A stretch of 22,549 bases of DNA from an uncultured Verrucomicrobia subdivision 3 bacterium (GTDB lineage: Bacteria > Verrucomicrobiota > Verrucomicrobiia > Limisphaerales > UBA11358): contig CAIOUK010000195.1 in NCBI GenBank assembly GCA_903861445.1, positions 1-22,549 on the forward strand, read 5' to 3'. Positions 1 through 6,709 of this stretch are shown here, one piece after another (within the stretch, counting starts at the first letter, position 1; every line of letters starts with the position of its first letter). The translations under genes were made by a program, and so were the position numbers. The notes beneath the pieces are model-generated. The model saw only the letters and a program-made list of their open reading frames with translations, was not told where the DNA came from and made no database searches.

Positions 1-708
1 AACCTCATGCCGGTCACTTACGTCATCGGCGACGTGGCGGGTGTGGTGGAAAGCCCGGTGTATGCGATTCTAAAAATGAACGACGCGCTGGCGAAACTCG
101 ACACGCGCGAATTCGGTGGCGACGGTTCGCCGCTGAAAATTTACAACGCCGTGCTGCCGTTCTCCGACCAGCAACCCTCGATGAAATGGGATGGCGAGTG
201 GCACATTACCATCGAAGTGTTCCGGGACCTCGGTCTGGCTTTCGCCGCCGTGCTGGTGCTGATTTACGTTTTGATGGTCGGCTGGTTCAAGTCGTTCCTC
301 ACGCCAATGATTGTGATGGTGGTGATTCCGTTTTCACTTATTGGTGTTTTGCCGGCGCACGGAATTTTGCACGCTTTTTTTACCGCCACTTCCATGATTG
401 GCTTCATGGCGGGCGCGGGCATCGTGGTGCGTAATTCCATCATCCTTGTGGATTTCATTGAACTGCGTTTGGCGGAAGGCCATCCGCTCGCCGAAGCCGT
501 GGTTGAGGCCGGCATGATTCGTTTCCGTCCCATCATGCTGACCGCGCTGGCGGTGGTGGCAGGAGCGACTGTAATTCTAACCGACCCGATTTTTCAGGGA
601 CTGGCGATTGCTTTGATGGCCGGCAGCTTGATTTCCATGTTCACCGCGCCGGTGCTGGTGCCGCTGCTGTATTTCATGGCGAACAATCGAAAAGAGCGGG
701 CGGATTGA
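1..708 (+). CDS. RND efflux permease, C-terminal part (5' end outside window)
   Basis: Partial gene open from base 1 to the TGA at 706-708. The protein is the C-terminal third of a proton-driven RND inner-membrane efflux pump: the end of the periplasmic porter domain, then about five hydrophobic segments of the second transmembrane bundle. The segment GIVVRNSIILVDF is the counterpart of the conserved TM10-TM11 region of the AcrB/CzcA superfamily, followed by RFRPIMLTALAVVAG, another family signature. It ends shortly after the last helix with a charged tail, as is normal, so the 3' end is intact. Substrate cannot be told from this fragment. This is host DNA and marks the chromosome to the left of the element. 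Seen: membrane pattern and motifs. Known: RND family architecture. Confidence 0.9.
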   Translation, partial: NLMPVTYVIGDVAGVVESPVYAILKMNDALAKLDTREFGGDGSPLKIYNAVLPFSDQQPSMKWDGEWHITIEVFRDLGLAFAAVLVLIYVLMVGWFKSFLTPMIVMVVIPFSLIGVLPAHGILHAFFTATSMIGFMAGAGIVVRNSIILVDFIELRLAEGHPLAEAVVEAGMIRFRPIMLTALAVVAGATVILTDPIFQGLAIALMAGSLISMFTAPVLVPLLYFMANNRKERAD

Positions 709-715
709 TTGTGTT

Positions 716-909
716 TCAACCCGCCACCGCCAGCCAGGTCCACGGTAGCCGGATGGAAATTTCATAACACGCCGGCTCGTTCTCGTGCTTCGGTTCAGGG
801 ATGAGCAGCACGACATCTTTGGGAATCTTCGGCTTCACGGTTTCAACAGGGTTCACAGCGTTTTAAACGATTGGGCGACGCTCTGGCTTTGGGTTTCGGC
901 TTTGTTCAT
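716..909 (-). pseudogene. Small broken minus-strand gene, unknown function
   Basis: Two reading frames on the minus strand join into one plausible small protein if a single base is gained or lost near the A-run at 864-868. The first frame starts at ATG (909-907) and gives MNKAETQSQSVAQSFKTL before a stop. The second frame runs from about 862 to the stop at 716-718 and encodes PKIPKDVVLLIPEPKHENEP followed by an end rich in Trp, Leu and Ala, which looks like a genuine protein tail. The joined product would be about 64 residues. It converges on the efflux permease gene with 7 bases between the stops, so it is probably host. I do not recognise the family. It could also be two chance frames, or carry a sequencing error rather than a real mutation. 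Confidence 0.35.
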
Positions 910-1037
910 GCTCACGGTGTCCGCGAAGGCGGATGATGCACCGGAGGAAAAAACTGCACGGAGAAAGTAATCTTAGCGTATGGCCATCAGTGGCGATAAA
1001 ATGCAAGTCACCACACATACTTGGCGGATTATTTGCC

Positions 1038-1262
1038 ATGTTTCGGGCGGTGCGACGCAATTTCGACAAGCAACTGGCAATCTTCCTGCGTAAAAAACGG
1101 GGTGATCTTTCCTATGCCAAATTTGCGATGAAGGTCGGACTTTCGGATGAAACGCTTCGTCGGGTCGAACTCGGGGAACATCATCTGACATTTAATAAAT
1201 TTGAAACGGTGCTTTCCCGGTTGAATCTCCGGTTGAAAGATGTTTTCCCGGACGAGTTTTAG
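1038..1262 (+). CDS. XRE/Cro-type helix-turn-helix protein
   Basis: A 74-residue protein with a single Cro/CI-like DNA-binding domain: LSYAKFAMKVGLSDETLRRV forms helices 2-3 of the HTH, followed by ELGEHHLTFNKFETVLSRL, the usual fourth and fifth helices of XRE proteins. The start chosen is ATG 1038 (MFRAVRRN); an upstream in-frame ATG at 933 would add 35 residues with no domain character. No good SD lies in front of it. It is followed 15 bases later by a hairpin with a T-run (1277-1323). It may be the element's repressor or a host orphan regulator at the junction; the sequence does not settle this, because the left boundary of the element was not found. Confidence 0.7.
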   Translation: MFRAVRRNFDKQLAIFLRKKRGDLSYAKFAMKVGLSDETLRRVELGEHHLTFNKFETVLSRLNLRLKDVFPDEF

Positions 1263-1276
1263 TTTCGGAATTTTTT

Positions 1277-1323
1277 ATCCAGCCGGCCGGTGAGGAACCG
1301 GCAAAACTGGATGGTGATTTTTT
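1277..1323 (+). terminator. Terminator-like hairpin ending on the next start codon
   Basis: Stem ATCCAG (1277-1282) pairs with CTGGAT (1307-1312), and inside it GCCGGT (1286-1291) pairs with ACCGGC (1297-1302) around a GAGGA loop. A run of six T follows at 1318-1323 and the ATG of the next gene begins at 1324. The hairpin sits 15 bases after the XRE gene stop. It may end that transcript or attenuate the following gene. Confidence 0.55.
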
Positions 1324-2358
1324 ATGGAAAAATCGGACGGTGAGTCTAGCCGGAGCGCCGGACAGCCCTGTCCAGCGCTCCAGAAACTTCAGGGGTCGAA
1401 AAATAAATCCGCCGGCACCGGCGGAGAATTGCAAGATTTTCACACGACGCTGACGGAACTGGCGGCGGCAATTCATTCTATTAAAGAACGGGTGGAATCT
1501 GCGCCAGCCGGCGTGCATCTTGGCCGCGCCTTGGCGGTGGTCCGGGCGGGGTTGAAGTTCGTGGCCGTCGCATTGCTGGCGGCCGGGGTTGGGGTTGGCC
1601 TGGGCGATGGAAACTTATTCGACGACGTCGGCCCCAATTGTGCACAGCAGCCGTCCTGGCTGATTCACGGCGCGGGTGCGCGTCAGGCGGGTGAGCAACC
1701 CGGTGGCAAATCGCCCGGCGCTGCTGGTGGAAATGGCAGCGGTTCGGATGGCGACGGTGCCGCTGGCCAACCAAAGTGCGTGGCACGAGCAAAAATTTGT
1801 GTCTATCGGTTGCCAGATGGCCGGTGCGAGGCAACGGGGCAGCCGTGCGGGTGCGTGCCGCGCCTTGCGGAGGGCCACCAGGGAAAATCTGAAATGCTGA
1901 AAGCTGAAACGCTGAAACTGGTTACAGAGATCCATCAAGGGGTGCAAAAGCTGGAGCAAGGGCAGGAAAAAATCATGGCGGCAACGATGGCCAAAGCGGA
2001 AAACGCAAATCAGAGTGCGGAAATTGAGCCGGTGAGCGACAGTGAGGCCATGCGCGTATTTGCGCTGATGAAGGCGCTGGATGATGGGCAGCGGAATCGC
2101 AAAGCGCCGTTGGGTCGCGTTTTCCGGTTGCTGGTGCTGGAGGGACTTTCGCAAGCGGCCACGGCGAAGCAATGCGGGTGTTCTCCGGGGCTGGTGTCAT
2201 CGCGCGTGGCGGAAATTCAACGACGCATGAAACGGCCCGTGACTGAATTACGGGCACTCGCCTCGCGCTTGGGCGAGTTGGACGTGGCTGCCGATGATTC
2301 ACGGGCGCGAAAGATTTACCGGCGGGGAATGACTGACGATTCGCAAGACGAGACCTGA
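1324..2358 (+). CDS. Membrane-anchored N-terminus with sigma-like HTH C-terminus (possibly two genes)
   Basis: One open frame of 344 codons, but probably not one simple protein. The first part has one hydrophobic segment (about residues 70-94, LAVVRAGLKFVAVALLAAG). The last 150 residues start with a coiled-coil-like stretch (MLKAETLKLVTEIHQGVQK) and contain a sigma-70 region-4-like HTH, LVLEGLSQAATAKQCGCSPG, suggesting a DNA-binding regulator. Between them (about bases 1664-1890) the Gly/Cys-rich translation looks unnatural, while the +2 frame is open from 1664 to the TGA at 1898-1900 and has clearly more G/C at third codon positions. A second ATG at 1894 overlaps that TGA (ATGCTGA), so a likely alternative is gene A (1324, frameshifted, to 1900) plus gene B (1894-2358, 154 residues). 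No family name can be given. Confidence 0.55.
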   Translation: MEKSDGESSRSAGQPCPALQKLQGSKNKSAGTGGELQDFHTTLTELAAAIHSIKERVESAPAGVHLGRALAVVRAGLKFVAVALLAAGVGVGLGDGNLFDDVGPNCAQQPSWLIHGAGARQAGEQPGGKSPGAAGGNGSGSDGDGAAGQPKCVARAKICVYRLPDGRCEATGQPCGCVPRLAEGHQGKSEMLKAETLKLVTEIHQGVQKLEQGQEKIMAATMAKAENANQSAEIEPVSDSEAMRVFALMKALDDGQRNRKAPLGRVFRLLVLEGLSQAATAKQCGCSPGLVSSRVAEIQRRMKRPVTELRALASRLGELDVAADDSRARKIYRRGMTDDSQDET

Positions 2359-2388
2359 TTTACCTTCGACCTTTCACCAATTTACACT

Positions 2389-2479
2389 TCCATTTTGAAC
2401 TTATTTTGAACGGTTCAAAATGAGGAAAGCGCCTGTATTGACAGGCGCTTTTTTATTTCCGGCTTCGTCCATTTTGAAC
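2389..2479. promoter_or_regulatory. Cluster of four ATTTTGAAC boxes, probable operator region
   Basis: ATTTTGAAC occurs at 2392-2400, 2403-2411 and 2471-2479, and inverted (GTTCAAAAT) at 2413-2421. The first two are 11 bases apart, about one helical turn; the second and third form an inverted repeat with a single-base centre. The first and last copies share the longer TCCATTTTGAAC. The array surrounds the terminator at 2426-2454 and lies just upstream of the early operon, where a phage repressor or activator would be expected to bind. Confidence 0.55.
2426..2454 (+). terminator. Rho-independent terminator
   Basis: Perfect 11-bp stem AAAGCGCCTGT / ACAGGCGCTTT (2426-2436 with 2441-2451), tetraloop ATTG, T-run 2449-2454. 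An A-run on the other flank gives it some capacity in the reverse direction. It ends the transcript of the 1324-2358 gene and isolates the early operon that follows. Confidence 0.85.
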
Positions 2480-2519
2480 ACCCCGCCGTTTATAGGGGGC
2501 TTTGCTGACGGCCCCCATT

Positions 2520-2747
2520 ATGAACATGAGCGCGACCACTTCAAAAAAAACGGCTGGGCTGGCGGTTGAATCCCCTGACGTGATGCTCACGAAGGAGGAG
2601 CTGGCGGCGAAACTCAAGGTCTCAGTGCGCTCCATCGAGAACTGGAAGCATGACGGCTACCTCCCGTTTCTCAAGATCGCCAACGTGGTGCGATTTCACT
2701 GGCCGACGGTTCTATCCCAACTTCACGAAAAACCCTCCCTGAAATGA
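2520..2747 (+). CDS. Helix-turn-helix (excisionase/MerR-like) DNA-binding protein
   Basis: A 75-residue protein with a compact winged HTH of the HTH_17/excisionase kind: LTKEELAAKLKVSVRSIENW is the two-helix core, then a wing with DGYLPFLKIANVVRFHW. Such proteins read short DNA sites and often act as excisionases or as switches at the head of early operons. The start is ATG 2520; a second ATG at 2526 and a TTG at 2502 are in frame. The stop overlaps the next ATG (ATGA, 2744-2747), so the two genes are translationally coupled. It is the first gene after the ATTTTGAAC box cluster, which fits an autoregulated early-operon protein. Function beyond DNA binding is inference. Confidence 0.7.
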   Translation: MNMSATTSKKTAGLAVESPDVMLTKEELAAKLKVSVRSIENWKHDGYLPFLKIANVVRFHWPTVLSQLHEKPSLK

Positions 2748-3244
2748 ATTCCCGAAACAAAGGCAAGGTCGGCGAACGCGAATTTGCATCGCTGCTGCGC
2801 GAACACGGTTACGACGCGCGGCGCGGTCAGCAATTTTCCGGCGGCGCGGATAGTCCCGACGTGGTCAGTGACGCGCTGGCGTGGCTGCACTTCGAGATCA
2901 AGCGCGTGCAAAATCTGAATCTTACCGATGCCTGCGTCCAGGCCGAGGGCGATTGCGGGCGGGGTGCCCCCGCTGGCCATAAAAAGCCGTGGGTTGTGGC
3001 GCATCGCCGCAATCATGCGCCGTGGCTGATCACCATGCGCGCGGAATTTTTCTTTGATTTGATTCGCGAGTTTAATCCGGCGGTTCTCACGCCAAGACGC
3101 GAAGGCGCAAAGTGCGAGCCGCACGGGCAATCCAAAACAGATTTTCGGCGCGACGCCGAAAAGGACAGCCGAGACGGTGGCAGCGCCACTGGCCAACCGG
3201 CTACCAACAACGAAACACCACAAATGAAAGAACAAAACAAATGA
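2744..3244 (+). CDS. PD-(D/E)XK nuclease, Holliday-junction-resolvase-like
   Basis: A 166-residue protein. Its first 105 residues match the Hjc/phage resolvase type: Glu11 in GKVGEREFASLL, an Arg-rich strand (DARRGQQFSGG), the catalytic DSPDVV (Asp39) and FEIKR (Glu51, Lys53), then a helix LNLTDACVQAEGD and the strand WVVAHRRN. Such enzymes cut branched DNA made during phage replication and recombination. The start overlaps the preceding stop and the stop overlaps the next ATG (ATGA, 3241-3244). After residue 115 the chain changes character: residues encoded by 3088-3124 come from a dispersed repeat (TPRREGAK, then a GTGCGAGCCGCAC hairpin) and the rest is a low-complexity hydrophilic tail, so the C-terminus seems lengthened by repeat insertion. 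Confidence 0.75.
   Translation: MNSRNKGKVGEREFASLLREHGYDARRGQQFSGGADSPDVVSDALAWLHFEIKRVQNLNLTDACVQAEGDCGRGAPAGHKKPWVVAHRRNHAPWLITMRAEFFFDLIREFNPAVLTPRREGAKCEPHGQSKTDFRRDAEKDSRDGGSATGQPATNNETPQMKEQNK
3088..3124 (+). repeat. Dispersed repeat inside the resolvase gene plus a hairpin-leader copy
   Basis: The bases coding TPRREGAK belong to the family of dispersed repeats that reads NAETQRRR elsewhere (compare 7054-7080 here). Directly after it, GTGCGAGCCGCAC (3112-3124) is a perfect copy of the leader hairpin found before three small genes. Here its GTG is in frame with the downstream gene at 3241. Confidence 0.5.
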
Positions 3245-3858
3245 ACAACCTCACATTAACGTGCAAAGAAGGCGGCGATTTCAAGCCGCACCCGGAAGGC
3301 ATTCATCCCGCCATTTGCGTGGATGTCATGGACCTCGGCCTCGTCGAGACAGAGTTCCAGGGCGTTAAGAAAATGGTTAACAAGGTGAAGATCACCTTTG
3401 AATCGGAAGCGAAAACCGAGGACGGCAAGCCGTGCTCGGTGTCGAAAAACTTCAGCGCGTCGCTGCACGCGAAATCGAATCTGGCCGCGTTCCTCGGCAA
3501 ATGGCGCGGTCGTCCGGTCGCACCGGGCGAGTCCATTGACCTGCAAAAGCTGATCGGCGCGAGCTGCACGCTGGTCATCAGTCACCAGAAAAATCTGGCC
3601 GGCAAAACTTACGCCAGCATTGACGCCGTATCGAAGCCGACACGGAAGGTGACGCCCAGCGGCACCTACGATCCGGCGGCGGCGCGTCAGCGTTTCGCCG
3701 ATTGGAAAGCGAAGCAGGCGGCAGCGCCGACTGGTGCCACCGCACGACCCTCACCCGGCCTGCGGCCACCCTCTCCCGCTCCCGCGAGCGAGGGACAATC
3801 CAAAAGCGGCGCGGCGACAACGCCGCCACCGGACTTCGATCCCGAAGTCGGGTTTTGA
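3241..3858 (+). CDS. Phage single-stranded-DNA-binding-like protein
   Basis: A 205-residue protein. Residues 1-140 form a beta-rich domain with EGIHPAICVDVMDLGLVETE, KNFSASLHAKSNLAAFLGKW and LIGASCTLVISHQKNLAGKT. This pattern is known in phage early operons, where these proteins act as replication-associated ssDNA-binding proteins in place of SSB. It sits between a resolvase and a RecB-like exonuclease, a typical recombination/replication cassette. The tail (from about residue 145) is Ala/Pro-rich and carries an in-frame dispersed repeat (3746-3799); the last residues PPPDFDPEVGF are acidic with a terminal Phe, like the protein-interaction tip of true SSBs. The start is ATG 3241 overlapping the previous stop; the frame is open farther upstream but without coding character. 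Confidence 0.65.
   Translation: MNNLTLTCKEGGDFKPHPEGIHPAICVDVMDLGLVETEFQGVKKMVNKVKITFESEAKTEDGKPCSVSKNFSASLHAKSNLAAFLGKWRGRPVAPGESIDLQKLIGASCTLVISHQKNLAGKTYASIDAVSKPTRKVTPSGTYDPAAARQRFADWKAKQAAAPTGATARPSPGLRPPSPAPASEGQSKSGAATTPPPDFDPEVGF
3746..3799 (+). repeat. REP-like dispersed repeat read in frame
   Basis: The stretch beginning ACCCTCACCCGGCCTGCGGC and continuing through CTCTCCCGCTCCCGCGAGCG to 3799 is a GC-rich, partly palindromic sequence I know as a dispersed repeat in several bacterial genomes. It is translated here as ARPSPGLRPPSPAPASEG within the linker of the ssDNA-binding-like protein, without breaking the frame. Confidence 0.5.
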
Positions 3859-3906
3859 GCCGAAACAAAGCGAAAATGTTACAAACCAAAACTTCGACGT
3901 CATCCC

Positions 3907-4698
3907 ATGAAATTATTTTCTCCTGATTCGGCGCACTGGTATCAGCGCGACGGTGCGCCGCTGCATACCGTGCTTTCGGCGAAAGGCGAGCCGCGCCCGA
4001 CGACGTTGCGCGATGCCCGCAAACTCAACCTACTGCCGAGTGTGACCAACATTCTCGGCGTCATCGCCAAGCCGGAACTCACGGCCTGGCTCCAAGAACA
4101 GGCCGTGATGGCGGCGCTCACGCTGCCACGCCTGCCCGGTGAAACGGAAGACGCGTTTGCCCGGCGCGTCGTCGAGGATTCGCAGACGACGCGCGACGGC
4201 GCGGCGGATTTTGGCACGGCGTTTCACAACGGCGCGGAACGCGTAGCGAAAACGCTGGAGGTGGATACTAAACATCCGGCGGCGGATTGGCTGGCGCATT
4301 ATCGCGTTTGGTATCAAGGCAACGCGGCGTTGCTGAACTGGACGGAAAAGGTGTTGGTGAATCGCGCCATCGGTTATGCCGGCACGGCAGACCTCTGTAT
4401 CGAGCATGTCATTCACGGGCCGGTGCTCGTGGATCTCAAGACCATGAAAATCAAGCCGGGGGCGAAGGCGTCGCCTTACAAATCTTGGTGCTACCAACTC
4501 GCGGCTTATCGCAAGGCGCTAGGTCAGCCGGTGAAGTGCATGAATCTGATCGTCAATTCGGTCGCGCCGGAAATGCCGATTGAACACGTCTGGTCTGACG
4601 CGGAAATGGAACTGGGCGAAGCGGCTTTTGAAGCGGCGCACCGGTTGTGGGTGATTGAAAAAGGTTACGACCCGACCGTGACGGTCGTGGACGTCTAG
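3907..4698 (+). CDS. RecB/Cas4-like PD-(D/E)XK exonuclease
   Basis: A 263-residue nuclease of the PDDEXK_1 group (phage exonuclease related to RecB and Cas4). Core motifs are visible in order: GTAFHNG (His107), a Glu before the core (WTEKVLV, Glu147), GYAGTADL (Asp162), VDLKT (Asp176, Lys178) and the QhxxY motif YQLAAYRKAL (Gln197, Tyr201) typical of RecB-type nucleases. It probably resects double-stranded ends, supplying ssDNA for the binding protein encoded upstream. No Cas4-type cysteine cluster is seen. It starts 48 bases after the previous stop, with no clear SD, and its TAG is followed at once by the hairpin leader 4699-4719. Confidence 0.8.
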   Translation: MKLFSPDSAHWYQRDGAPLHTVLSAKGEPRPTTLRDARKLNLLPSVTNILGVIAKPELTAWLQEQAVMAALTLPRLPGETEDAFARRVVEDSQTTRDGAADFGTAFHNGAERVAKTLEVDTKHPAADWLAHYRVWYQGNAALLNWTEKVLVNRAIGYAGTADLCIEHVIHGPVLVDLKTMKIKPGAKASPYKSWCYQLAAYRKALGQPVKCMNLIVNSVAPEMPIEHVWSDAEMELGEAAFEAAHRLWVIEKGYDPTVTVVDV

Positions 4699-4719
4699 GT
4701 GCGAGCCGCACTTGCCACC
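4699..4719 (+). promoter_or_regulatory. Hairpin translation leader, copy 1
   Basis: GTGCGAGCCGCAC (stem GTGCG/CGCAC, loop AGC) followed by TTGCCACC and an ATG at 4720. It abuts the stop of the exonuclease gene. The same 13-base hairpin plus 8-base spacer stands before the genes at 4900 and 18680. Confidence 0.6.
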
Positions 4720-4731
4720 ATGAAAGGAAAC

Positions 4732-4878
4732 ATGATCCGCGAACTCGACAGGGTGTGGTTCGGGCTGCTCTGCGCGACGCATCGCTGGCTGGTGCGGCGC
4801 GGGCGGGCGTATTGCGACCGGGAAAATTTGCGCCAGTTCCGGCGCTTCATCAACCAGCAGAATCCACGGCTGAACTGA
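4732..4878 (+). CDS. Small basic protein, unknown
   Basis: A 48-residue, Arg-rich protein (MIRELDRVWFGLLCATHRWL at the start, QFRRFINQQNPRLN at the end). ATG 4732 is preferred because AAAGGA (4723-4728) lies at SD distance. ATG 4720, directly after the hairpin leader, and GTG 4699 are in the same frame and would add 4 or 11 residues. No family is recognised. It sits in the tightly packed early operon and its TGA is followed immediately by the second hairpin leader, so it is probably co-translated with its neighbours. Confidence 0.6.
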   Translation: MIRELDRVWFGLLCATHRWLVRRGRAYCDRENLRQFRRFINQQNPRLN

Positions 4879-4899
4879 GTGCGAGCCGCACTTGCTATT
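4879..4899 (+). promoter_or_regulatory. Hairpin translation leader, copy 2
   Basis: GTGCGAGCCGCAC at 4879-4891 plus TTGCTATT, then ATG 4900. It has the same layout as copy 1 and directly follows the TGA of the preceding gene. Read as codons from its GTG it gives VRAALAI in frame with the gene. Confidence 0.6.
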
Positions 4900-5139
4900 A
4901 TGGACGTTGCCCTAGATCCCGAAACCGGCCGGCTGCCGCTGCAGGTGGTGGAACATCTGCACCGGCTGGTCGGCGGCGATGCGCGCACGGAAAAAATGGT
5001 GCTGGATTACATCCAGTTCCGTTGGAAAGCCAAAACCCTGTTTGGCATTCCGCCGAAAGCCGCGAGCCAAATCATCCGCCGCCCGGCGGATTTTCTCACC
5101 GCCGTTAAAAATCACTGCGAACCCGAATTGAAATTTTGA
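4900..5139 (+). CDS. Small early-operon protein, unknown
   Basis: A 79-residue protein (MDVALDPETGRLPLQVVEHL at the start). It is mostly helical with a mixed-charge core, KMVLDYIQFRWKAKTLFGIP. No known domain is recognised. The start at ATG 4900 is chosen because it follows the hairpin leader at the same distance as in the other copies; the in-frame GTG 4879 inside the leader is the alternative and would add VRAALAI. It lies between another small gene and the 5150 gene, whose SD overlaps its last codons and stop. Confidence 0.6.
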   Translation: MDVALDPETGRLPLQVVEHLHRLVGGDARTEKMVLDYIQFRWKAKTLFGIPPKAASQIIRRPADFLTAVKNHCEPELKF

Positions 5140-5149
5140 AAGGAGTTAT

Positions 5150-5359
5150 ATGCACCGTAATACCGCACCCGTGTCTGACGATTTTTCCCGCGCCAGTTGC
5201 CCGCGAAAAAGTCAAAGCCCGGTGAACACTCGTGGGGGCGATTGGGATTGTGTCCGCCAGATGCGGATGTATCGCCATCGCCCGGATGTCCTGGCGAACG
5301 CGCTGCTGGACATGGGCGTCACCGAAAGCGGTGACGAAGTTGCCGATTACCACAATTGA
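5150..5359 (+). CDS. Small hydrophilic protein, unknown
   Basis: A 69-residue protein with a strong SD (AAAGGAG at 5139-5145, five bases before ATG 5150). It has a disordered-looking N-terminus and a short helical C-terminal half, MRMYRHRPDVLANALLDMGV, ending acidic (ESGDEVADYHN). No family is recognised. The SD overlaps the stop of the previous gene, indicating coupled translation within the early operon. Confidence 0.6.
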   Translation: MHRNTAPVSDDFSRASCPRKSQSPVNTRGGDWDCVRQMRMYRHRPDVLANALLDMGVTESGDEVADYHN

Positions 5360-5408
5360 CCACTTATGGACACGGAATTGACGCACCGAACTTGGAATAG
5401 TTCCATGA

Positions 5409-5630
5409 ATGTTCATGAACGAACTAAAAATCACACAGAAATTGGTGAACGCAGATCAGTTATTAGAGGCATTGTTCACACCCGAAGCCCGGCCAAGCAA
5501 ACGATGGATTCGGGAGCAAACCAATCTCAGGACGATTCCATTTGTGCGAATCGGGCGTCTCATCTTTTTCGACGTGGAACTGGTGCGAGCGCATCTCGCG
5601 GGAAAGATGTTTGGGCGCGGACGCTTCTAA
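5409..5630 (+). CDS. Helix-turn-helix DNA-binding protein (excisionase-like)
   Basis: A 73-residue protein. VNADQLLEALFTPEARPSKR and the following WIREQ form an HTH with an insertion between helices, and RTIPFVRIGRLIFFDVELVR is the wing typical of phage excisionase-like regulators. The start is ATG 5409; a second ATG at 5415 is in frame. Both lie in a double palindrome (CATGAATGTTCATG at 5404-5417 overlapping GTTCATGAAC at 5411-5420), which may be its own operator covering the ribosome site. It precedes the primase gene. Confidence 0.7.
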   Translation: MFMNELKITQKLVNADQLLEALFTPEARPSKRWIREQTNLRTIPFVRIGRLIFFDVELVRAHLAGKMFGRGRF

Positions 5631-5671
5631 ACCAACCTGCGCACATTTTGCCAGCCGTGATGGGATGCAAT

Positions 5672-5711
5672 GTCCGGGCGAATCGCCCGGACGGACAGGC
5701 GAGACGCCTGT
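5672..5711 (+). repeat. REP-like double hairpin in front of the primase gene
   Basis: Two adjacent perfect hairpins: GTCCGGGCG-AAT-CGCCCGGAC (5672-5692) and ACAGGCG-AGA-CGCCTGT (5695-5711). The block ends 7 bases before the primase ATG. I know such units as a dispersed repeat whose translation reads GRTGETPVLP, and that is what the frame upstream of the primase start encodes. Confidence 0.65.
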
Positions 5712-5718
5712 GCTGCCC

Positions 5719-6708
5719 ATGAATGATCCGAGACAAATTGCGGCGGGCATCGTCGGTGCGGTGGACTGGCAAACGGAAGTTTCCGGTTTCTGCCGCTGTC
5801 CCGGCGAGTCGCTGCACACGCATCCGACCGGCAAAAAAGATTGCCGCATCAGTGTGGATGGTGCGCCGACGATTTTTTGTTTTCACGCTTCGTGCGCGCC
5901 AGCCGTGGCTGCCGCCAACTTGCGACTGCGTCAGGGGATTGGAAAATCAAGCTGGGAGCTAAAATTACCGGGGGGAGTAATTTTGCGAAATGGCGACGTT
6001 TTACAGTCGAGCGGCGCGGTGCTGCGGCGCGAGGTCGTCCAGGCCCGCGCTCGCGCCGAAGGCCGCGACGCGGGCGAGCAGTTGGTTTTGGAAACCTTGA
6101 AGGCGCTGGCCGAGCGCTTCAAGCCGGAGCTGTTTGAGACCTTTCGCTGGCCGTTCGCGCAAATCATCGCGGATTCACCGCTGTTGGTTTCCGAGCGCGA
6201 TGCGGAAGACCAGTTCCGCACCTGGCTCAAACTCTGGCCGGCGCATTGCCATGTGTGGATTGGTGACATTTTCAGTTCGGGCAAACCTGAACACCGGACG
6301 CATTTCCGGCCGGTGGCCGACTGGTATCAGATCGGCCCCGTGATGGGTAATTTCACCTGCGGTTCGTCGTTCAAACCGGGGAGTTTCCAGCGGAGCAACG
6401 CGAATTGCAACGGCACGCGATTTCTCGTCATCGAATCCGATACGCTCGCGAAGGATGAGGTTGGCGCGGTGTTTTCGTATCTACAAAAGCGGCTGCGCTA
6501 CCGGCTGCACTGCATCATTGATACCGCCGGCAAATCTTTGCACGCGTGGTTTGATGCGCCGCGCAACCAACTTTTGGAAGCCCGGCTTAAAGCCGGCCTG
6601 ACGGCGTTCGGCTGCGACCCCAAAGTTTTCACCTACTCGCAACCGGTGCGTGTGCCGGGCGCGTGGCGCGACGGAAAAATGCAACGCCTCGTTTGGCTCA
6701 AGGATTGA
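5719..6708 (+). CDS. Phage primase: zinc finger plus AEP-type catalytic domain
   Basis: A 329-residue protein. N-terminal zinc-binding pattern: Cys25-X-Cys27, His33/His35, Cys42, then CFHASC (Cys54, His56, Cys59), as in primases with a CHC2-like finger. The C-terminal half fits the archaeo-eukaryotic primase fold: acidic motif I FLVIESD (Glu239, Asp241), motif II DTAGKSLHAWF (Ser272, His274) and VRVPGAWRD near 310-318, the strand with basic residues seen in RepB/PrimPol relatives. It probably makes primers for element replication with the RecA-fold ATPase encoded at 7836. The start ATG 5719 is chosen because the upstream in-frame codons are repeat sequence. Motif assignment is from pattern, not from alignment. 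Confidence 0.7.
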   Translation: MNDPRQIAAGIVGAVDWQTEVSGFCRCPGESLHTHPTGKKDCRISVDGAPTIFCFHASCAPAVAAANLRLRQGIGKSSWELKLPGGVILRNGDVLQSSGAVLRREVVQARARAEGRDAGEQLVLETLKALAERFKPELFETFRWPFAQIIADSPLLVSERDAEDQFRTWLKLWPAHCHVWIGDIFSSGKPEHRTHFRPVADWYQIGPVMGNFTCGSSFKPGSFQRSNANCNGTRFLVIESDTLAKDEVGAVFSYLQKRLRYRLHCIIDTAGKSLHAWFDAPRNQLLEARLKAGLTAFGCDPKVFTYSQPVRVPGAWRDGKMQRLVWLKD

Positions 6709-6709
6709 T

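Noticed and set aside
760..769. TTTCATAACA, also at 22170-22179, as attachment core
   Set aside because: Only ten bases, a match of that size is expected at a level of several percent by chance, and the right copy would lie over the integrase start codon.
785..970. Small + strand open frame at the left junction
   Set aside because: Its first half is antisense to the more protein-like broken minus-strand gene, and no SD or family was seen.
3112..3240. Upstream extension of the ssDNA-binding-like gene from GTG 3112
   Set aside because: The added residues are antisense-like and Arg-rich and lie inside the resolvase gene; ATG 3241 overlaps the resolvase stop as do its neighbours.
5542..5718. 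Upstream extension of the primase
   Set aside because: It would translate part of the HTH gene in another frame and the double-hairpin repeat.
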